Made by a program: the position numbers and the translations under genes
Notes under the pieces: generated by a model
Databases searched by the model: none
What the model saw: the letters and a program-made list of their open reading frames with translations, nothing else
Told to the model about the DNA's origin: nothing
Assembly: GCA_934148535.1 (NCBI GenBank)
Contig: CAKPDF010000010.1
Span: 1 to 44,132, forward strand
DNA from: an uncultured Bacilli bacterium
GTDB lineage: Bacteria; Bacillota_I; Bacilli_A; RF39; UBA660
Direction: 5' to 3'
Length of the DNA stretch: 44,132 nucleotides
In this document: positions 39,758 through 44,132 of the stretch, piece after piece
Position numbering within the stretch: the first letter of the stretch is position 1
Layout of the letters: each line of letters starts with the position of its first letter

Positions 39758-40987
39758 ATGAAAAAAATAATAACCTTGATATTTATATTTGCTATTACTA
39801 CTATCTCTATACATAGAGTATTTGCAGTAACAGGATCTGATACTGAAAAAGAAGACACTAGTAGTAACGAAGAAGTAAAAGAAGAAAGTACTGATACATC
39901 AAGTAGTTTAAATTTAGCAAGTAACGCTAAAAGTGCTATAATGATAGAAGCATCAACAGGTAAAATAATTTTTGAAAAAAACTCTAAAGAAAAACTAGCA
40001 ATGGCCTCAATGACAAAAATGATGAGTTTATTACTTATTATGGAGAATATAGAAAATGGAAATATAAAATGGAATGAAATGGTAACAGCATCAGAAAATG
40101 CTTCAAGTATGGGAGGTTCTCAAATATTTTTACAAACAGGAGAACAAATGAGTGTAGAAGATCTAGTAAAAGGAATATGTATAGCCTCTGGAAATGATGC
40201 AACAGTAGCAATGGCTGAAAGAATAGGGGGTACCGAAGAAAATTTCGTAAAAATGATGAATGATAAAGCTAAAGAACTAGGATTACAAAATACTCATTTT
40301 GTTAATTCTTATGGATTTGATGCTGATGATCACTATTCTAGCGCCTATGATATGGCTATGATAGCCAAAGAATTAGTAAAACATAAAAAAATCTTAGAAT
40401 TCTCAGGAACTTACGAAGACTATCTAAGAAAAGATACTGCTAATAGTTTTTGGTTAGTAAATACAAATAAATTAGTAAGATATTATAGCGGAGCCGATGG
40501 TTTAAAAACAGGATTTACAGATAAGGCAATGTATTGCCTAACAGCAACCGCTAAAAAGAATAATATGAGATTAATAACAGTAGTAATGGGAGAACCAAAT
40601 TCAACAACAAGAAGTAGCGAAACAGCAACAATGTTAGATTATGGTTTTAACACTTATAAATTAGATACAATCTTATCTTCTAAAAAGATACTAAGTAAAT
40701 CTAAAATAAATCTAGGAGAAAAAGAAACAGTAAACGTAGTAGCAAAAGAAGACATAACAATATTAAATAAAAATACAGATGGTAAAAGAAATGTTACTTA
40801 TAAATTAAAACTAGATACTATCAAAGCTCCCGTAAAAATAGGAGATAAAGTAGGCAAAATAGAAGTGATAGAAAATGATCAAATTATCATGGAAATCATA
40901 GCAACAGTAGATGCTAATATTAAAAAAGCTAATATTTTCACTATATACTTAAGAGATTTAAAAGATATTATCAGTGGTATGATATAA
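39758..40987 (+). CDS. dacA: D-alanyl-D-alanine carboxypeptidase (peptidase S11, DacA type)
   Basis: The product (409 aa) has an N-terminal signal peptide (1-23), an acidic Ser/Glu linker, and a penicillin-binding transpeptidase-like domain with the three active-site motifs: SMTK, SGN and KTG (in DGLKTGFT). A C-terminal beta domain (about 300-385) and amphipathic helix (IYLRDLKDIISGM) anchor it to the outer face of the membrane. It trims the terminal D-Ala from peptidoglycan stem peptides. A DacF-like sporulation role is possible. Its 3' half, from before the KTG motif, is repeated at 43471. Confidence 0.93.
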   Translation: MKKIITLIFIFAITTISIHRVFAVTGSDTEKEDTSSNEEVKEESTDTSSSLNLASNAKSAIMIEASTGKIIFEKNSKEKLAMASMTKMMSLLLIMENIENGNIKWNEMVTASENASSMGGSQIFLQTGEQMSVEDLVKGICIASGNDATVAMAERIGGTEENFVKMMNDKAKELGLQNTHFVNSYGFDADDHYSSAYDMAMIAKELVKHKKILEFSGTYEDYLRKDTANSFWLVNTNKLVRYYSGADGLKTGFTDKAMYCLTATAKKNNMRLITVVMGEPNSTTRSSETATMLDYGFNTYKLDTILSSKKILSKSKINLGEKETVNVVAKEDITILNKNTDGKRNVTYKLKLDTIKAPVKIGDKVGKIEVIENDQIIMEIIATVDANIKKANIFTIYLRDLKDIISGMI

Positions 40988-41006
40988 ACACGCTAGTATT
41001 AACCTT
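40469..41006 (+). repeat. 538-bp direct repeat, copy A (3' half of dacA)
   Basis: Identical to 43471-44008 except one base (G at 40996, A at 43998). It covers dacA codons from about residue 238 to the stop plus 19 bases. The period is 3,002 bp. Confidence 0.97.
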
Positions 41007-41044
41007 TTTTCTACTTTAAAAATGATAAAATATAAAATCAAAAT

Positions 41045-41080
41045 AAAGAAATCTGAAATATTAAAATCAGGTTCTTTTTT
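41045..41080 (+). terminator. Terminator-like hairpin
   Basis: AAAGAA and CTGA pair with TCAG and TTCTTT with one internal mismatch, followed by T. It lies after dacA, at the left edge of the acetyltransferase cassette. Confidence 0.6.
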
Positions 41081-41200
41081 AGTTATTGCAAATAACTGGT
41101 AAAATACTAGGTAAATTAGAAATTATATGATAAAATGTATTTAGGATGTTTGTAAGTGTAATATGATTGACACAATGGAAAATTCAAGAGTTGAATTTAA

Positions 41201-41305
41201 GTAAAATTGGTTGATGACAAATTTAAAGAATATAATATTAAAATATATGATGCATCTTTTGGCGGAGAAAAAATCTTAAGTAAAATAATAAATTCATTAA
41301 AATAA
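41201..41305 (+). pseudogene. 3' remnant of an unrecognised gene
   Basis: An open frame reads VDDKFKEYNIKIYDASFGGE and on to a stop at 41303-41305. It has no start codon with a ribosome site, is preceded by a stop, and looks like the last 34 residues of a longer protein. The rest of 41081-41200 is AT-rich and holds an additional weak promoter-like TGATAAAAT at 41129. Confidence 0.4.
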
Positions 41306-41318
41306 TGAGGTGATTTGA

Positions 41319-41936
41319 ATGAATATGATTGGTAGTAAAACAATAGAAACAGACAGATTAATTTTAAAAAGTTCTAGTATGGAAGAACAAAAAAAATTAT
41401 GGGAGATATTAATGATACCAGAAGTAAATAAATGGTATTTAACAGGTGCTAAAAAACATGCAAGTAATCCTAAACATTGGACTTGGGAAAATCAAGAGAA
41501 GTTTTATAAATCTAAAGTTCTTAAAGCGGATAATAATGATGTATTTGTATGGAGTGTATTCTTAAAAACTGAATACACAAATAGTGGTTATGAAGAAGCA
41601 ATTGGCCAAGTAACTGCTCAAGAAAATGAAGATAATATTACTATTCGTGATGTGGGTTGGTATATGAATCCTATATACCAAGGAAAAGGTTATGCAACAG
41701 AAGCTGCTAAAGCCATGATAGATTATATGTTTAAAGAAGTTGAAATAAATGGAATTTCTTCTACAGCAGTAAAAGATAATATAGCATCTTGTAGAATATT
41801 TGAAAAATTAGGATTTACTAAAGTTGGAGAAGAAATAAAAGAATCACCTTATACTTTTTATAATGGATTATTAACTTTCTCTAACTATGAATTAACTAGA
41901 AAGGAATATTTTGATAATGAAAATAATAGAATATGA
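41319..41936 (+). CDS. GNAT family N-acetyltransferase (RimJ/RimL type)
   Basis: The product (205 aa) starts with the RimJ/RimL strand IETDRLILKSSSMEE and has WYMNPIYQGKGYATEAAKAM, the acetyl-CoA-binding Q/RxxGxG/A motif, then IASCRIFEKLGF. It acetylates an unknown substrate. The ATG follows AGGTGATTTGA. It overlaps the next acetyltransferase gene by 20 nt. Confidence 0.9.
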   Translation: MNMIGSKTIETDRLILKSSSMEEQKKLWEILMIPEVNKWYLTGAKKHASNPKHWTWENQEKFYKSKVLKADNNDVFVWSVFLKTEYTNSGYEEAIGQVTAQENEDNITIRDVGWYMNPIYQGKGYATEAAKAMIDYMFKEVEINGISSTAVKDNIASCRIFEKLGFTKVGEEIKESPYTFYNGLLTFSNYELTRKEYFDNENNRI

Positions 41937-42897
41937 AGATAAATATCTAGATGATGTTAAAGATTTGTTAGTTGAACTTGAAGAATATATATTAACCATT
42001 GATAAGGACAACTTAGATCAGTTACATTCTGAATATAGAGATAAAATGGCTGTTTTAGACTTAGAAAAAGTAAATAATAATGAAGGTAAGTGTTATTTAG
42101 CAGTAGAAAATGATAAAGTAGTTGGTTTAATAATGGGATGTGTTAAAGGCTATGATGAATATGATTATTTAGATTATAAATGTCCTAGAAGTGGTGAAAT
42201 AACTGAATTGATAGTATCCAAAAATGCTAGAAGTAATGGGATTGGTAAGAAACTTATGCAAAAACTTGAAGAGTATTTAAAAAATATAGGTTGTGAATAT
42301 ATTTTTATTGATGTTTTTGCTTATAATAAAAATGCTATTAAATTTTATGAAAAAACTGGTTTTCATACAAGAGGTTTAATTGATATAAAAAAATTAAGTA
42401 ATGAAAGTAATTATAAATGTGTTATCGCAACAGAAAAATTGTTAACTAAAAAATGGGATATAGAAATAAAAAAACATGAAAATTTGGATGTTTGGAAAAA
42501 GTTTAAAAATGAATCATTACGTAATATTGATAATAGAATAGTTTATATGGGTATTCTTAACGATGTAATAATTACTGAAGCAACAGCAATTATTTCTGAA
42601 AATGATATGGATATGCAAAATAAAGAAGGATTAATAGGTGATGAGAAAGCTTATTTAACAGCTTTTAGAACAAATAAAGAATTTGAAAACCAAGGATATT
42701 TTTCAAAATTATATAGTTTTATGGAAGAAGATTTAAAAAAGAGAGGCTTTAAGACATTAACTTTAGGCGTTGAACCGTGTGAGGTAAGAAATATACAGAT
42801 ATATTTTAAATGGGGATTTATAAAATATATAAAAACAGATTATGAATATTATTCAAATGGAGAAAAGACACTTGTAAATTATTATGAAAAAAACTAA
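41917..42897 (+). CDS. Double-domain GNAT N-acetyltransferase
   Basis: The product (326 aa) has two GNAT domains. The first (1-170) has ITELIVSKNARSNGIGKKLM with the RxxGxG loop and FYEKTGF. The second (about 180-326) has a more diverged acetyl-CoA loop, TNKEFENQGYFSKLYSFM, and IYFKWGFI. The ATG at 41917 was preferred to a TTG two codons upstream. Overlapping with the previous gene it forms a two-gene operon inside the dacA repeat. Substrates unknown; aminoglycoside or toxin targets cannot be told apart. Confidence 0.85.
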   Translation: MKIIEYEDKYLDDVKDLLVELEEYILTIDKDNLDQLHSEYRDKMAVLDLEKVNNNEGKCYLAVENDKVVGLIMGCVKGYDEYDYLDYKCPRSGEITELIVSKNARSNGIGKKLMQKLEEYLKNIGCEYIFIDVFAYNKNAIKFYEKTGFHTRGLIDIKKLSNESNYKCVIATEKLLTKKWDIEIKKHENLDVWKKFKNESLRNIDNRIVYMGILNDVIITEATAIISENDMDMQNKEGLIGDEKAYLTAFRTNKEFENQGYFSKLYSFMEEDLKKRGFKTLTLGVEPCEVRNIQIYFKWGFIKYIKTDYEYYSNGEKTLVNYYEKN

Positions 42898-42967
42898 TTA
42901 AGGAAATGTAAAGAAATTACTAGAAAACGTGATATATATATTTTTTTAATAGATAGTGGTGATAATA

Positions 42968-43381
42968 ATGATAAAAATTAAAGAAAATGTTAATAATGTT
43001 GATGAATTTAATTTATTATATGATTCAGTTGGATGGGGAGCATATGATAAAAAAATATCAAAAAAAGCATTAAATAATACATATTATTCAGTAAGTATTT
43101 ATGATGATAATAAAATAATAGGATATGGAAGATTAATTGGAGATTGTATTTGTTTTATGTATATTCATGATGTTATGGTTATGCCTAAATATCAAAATAA
43201 AAAAATAGGTACAAAGATTATGAATAAACTTGTTGATAAAATAGAGGTTATAAAAAAAGAAAATCCAGATTTGAGAGTTTATTTAGGGGCATCAAAAGGT
43301 AAAGAAGGTTTTTATAGAAAATTTGGATTTATTGAGAGGCAAGATGCTGACTTAGGTGCGGGTATGATTTATAATAAATAA
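42968..43381 (+). CDS. GNAT family N-acetyltransferase
   Basis: The product (137 aa) is a minimal GNAT domain: GWGAYDKKISKKAL, HDVMVMPKYQNKKIGTKIM (the acetyl-CoA loop with KKIGT) and GASKGKEGFYRKFGF. It resembles small YitI/YyaT-like acetyltransferases of Firmicutes. The ATG at 42968 follows GGTGAT; the upstream GTG was rejected. Third acetyltransferase of the cassette between the dacA repeats. Confidence 0.88.
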   Translation: MIKIKENVNNVDEFNLLYDSVGWGAYDKKISKKALNNTYYSVSIYDDNKIIGYGRLIGDCICFMYIHDVMVMPKYQNKKIGTKIMNKLVDKIEVIKKENPDLRVYLGASKGKEGFYRKFGFIERQDADLGAGMIYNK

Positions 43382-43470
43382 TATTTTAACTGATTGATTT
43401 AATATAAATTTCATAGTATTCTTTTCTAAAGAAGTAATACCACTTACTATAGCAATATTCATACACAATC

Positions 43471-43989
43471 AAATTAGTAAGATATTATAGCGGAGCCGAT
43501 GGTTTAAAAACAGGATTTACAGATAAGGCAATGTATTGCCTAACAGCAACCGCTAAAAAGAATAATATGAGATTAATAACAGTAGTAATGGGAGAACCAA
43601 ATTCAACAACAAGAAGTAGCGAAACAGCAACAATGTTAGATTATGGTTTTAACACTTATAAATTAGATACAATCTTATCTTCTAAAAAGATACTAAGTAA
43701 ATCTAAAATAAATCTAGGAGAAAAAGAAACAGTAAACGTAGTAGCAAAAGAAGACATAACAATATTAAATAAAAATACAGATGGTAAAAGAAATGTTACT
43801 TATAAATTAAAACTAGATACTATCAAAGCTCCCGTAAAAATAGGAGATAAAGTAGGCAAAATAGAAGTGATAGAAAATGATCAAATTATCATGGAAATCA
43901 TAGCAACAGTAGATGCTAATATTAAAAAAGCTAATATTTTCACTATATACTTAAGAGATTTAAAAGATATTATCAGTGGTATGATATAA
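43471..43989 (+). pseudogene. Truncated second copy of dacA (3' half)
   Basis: The sequence encodes dacA residues about 238-409 without change, but lacks the SxxK and SxN motifs, the signal peptide and a start signal, so it cannot be active. An internal ATG at 43531 is only incidental. It is copy B of the 538-bp repeat. Confidence 0.95.
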
Positions 43990-44008
43990 ACACGCTAATA
44001 TTAACCTT
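43471..44008 (+). repeat. 538-bp direct repeat, copy B
   Basis: One mismatch to 40469-41006. The near identity means the duplication is recent or kept alike by recombination. Confidence 0.97.
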
Positions 44009-44040
44009 AAAATACTTAGAAATTTTTTCTAAGTATTTTT
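44009..44040 (+). terminator. Terminator after the dacA fragment
   Basis: AAAATACTTAGAAA and TTTCTAAGTATTTT form a 14-bp stem with T-run; this may be the original terminator of dacA. Confidence 0.85.
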
Positions 44041-44057
44041 AATTATAAATCAATATC

Positions 44058-44132
44058 GAGAGTGTAAAAAACTTTGTGTAAAGTTACCAATCCATGGTAA
44101 TAAAGATATTTGAGATTGATTATATCAGTCTC
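44058..44132 (+). mobile_element. Insertion-sequence end (right copy, partial)
   Basis: The exact inverted copy of 2-76. The same element end faces outwards at both edges of the window, so the elements outside lie in opposite orientation. Confidence 0.65.

Noticed and set aside
43415..43462. Minus-strand start MNIAIVSGITSLEKN resembling the beginning of a short-chain dehydrogenase
   Set aside because: Only about 15 residues look similar and the frame soon becomes unspecific; it may be a fragment, but cannot be supported.
1..44132. The whole window as one giant transposon with 75-bp terminal repeats
   Set aside because: It contains many essential core genes (infC, rpmI, rplT, obg, smc, trpS), so edges of separate insertion-sequence copies are the simpler explanation.

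Overview
The window looks like a very AT-rich Bacillota chromosome segment, probably from an uncultured, gut-type member of the Bacilli. It has a cell-wall and rod-shape gene set (mreC, mreD, ftsW/rodA, a DacA-type carboxypeptidase), lipoprotein processing (lspA), cyclic di-AMP synthesis (cdaA with cdaR/ybbR), the infC-rpmI-rplT operon, ruvB, smc, holA, obg, trpS and gpsA. A small acid-soluble spore protein of the SspI type suggests an endospore former. TGA is used as a stop (for example at the ends of the genes finishing at 14284 and 32126), so the code is standard bacterial. Many apparent GTG starts lie inside AGGTGA-like ribosome binding sites, so I moved those starts to the downstream ATG or TTG.

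Layout. 1-150: an outward-facing end of an insertion sequence and an 11-bp tandem repeat. 149-10403: an accessory-rich stretch with a Fic protein, a small membrane protein, an HtrA-type protease, an Rpn-like nuclease, a surface protein preceded by a poly-G tract, a DUF1003 protein, a large serine recombinase abutting a 5'-truncated lipoprotein gene, and a chimeric lectin-like/VWA-like ORF. 10530-24622: mostly core genes (ruvB, mreCD, holA, yigZ, smc, cdaA-cdaR, mtaB, sspI, ftsW). 24759-28500: a tRNA-Met followed by an accessory island with mobile-element debris, a leader-peptide attenuator, a HEPN-type DUF3644 protein, two candidate structured RNAs and a beta-repeat protein. 28555-31143: ybaK and trpS separated by a roughly 1 kb cassette (DUF3800 gene plus a convergent small RNA) bounded by a duplicated ybaK 3' end. 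31161-39443: gpsA, DUF192, prepilin, lspA, rluD, obg, the infC operon and a HerA-like ATPase. 39548-44132: tRNA-Ser, the carboxypeptidase gene, a three-acetyltransferase cassette held between 538-bp direct repeats of the carboxypeptidase 3' end, and a second copy of the same insertion-sequence end, inverted relative to the first.

Most novel signals: (i) an 11-G tract upstream of the 619-aa surface protein; losing one G opens a leader ORF that ends in an ATGA overlap with the surface gene, as expected of a phase-variable switch. (ii) Two presumed RNA-targeting or defence-type genes (DUF3644 with a HEPN RNxxxH motif; DUF3800) each sit beside a compact RNA with its own promoter and terminator. 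(iii) Recent cassette-like insertions at the 3' ends of ybaK and dacA that leave those genes intact. (iv) A recombinase insertion that cuts a lipoprotein gene. (v) Two dispersed intergenic repeat families. All functional assignments come from reading motifs by eye; no database search was possible.
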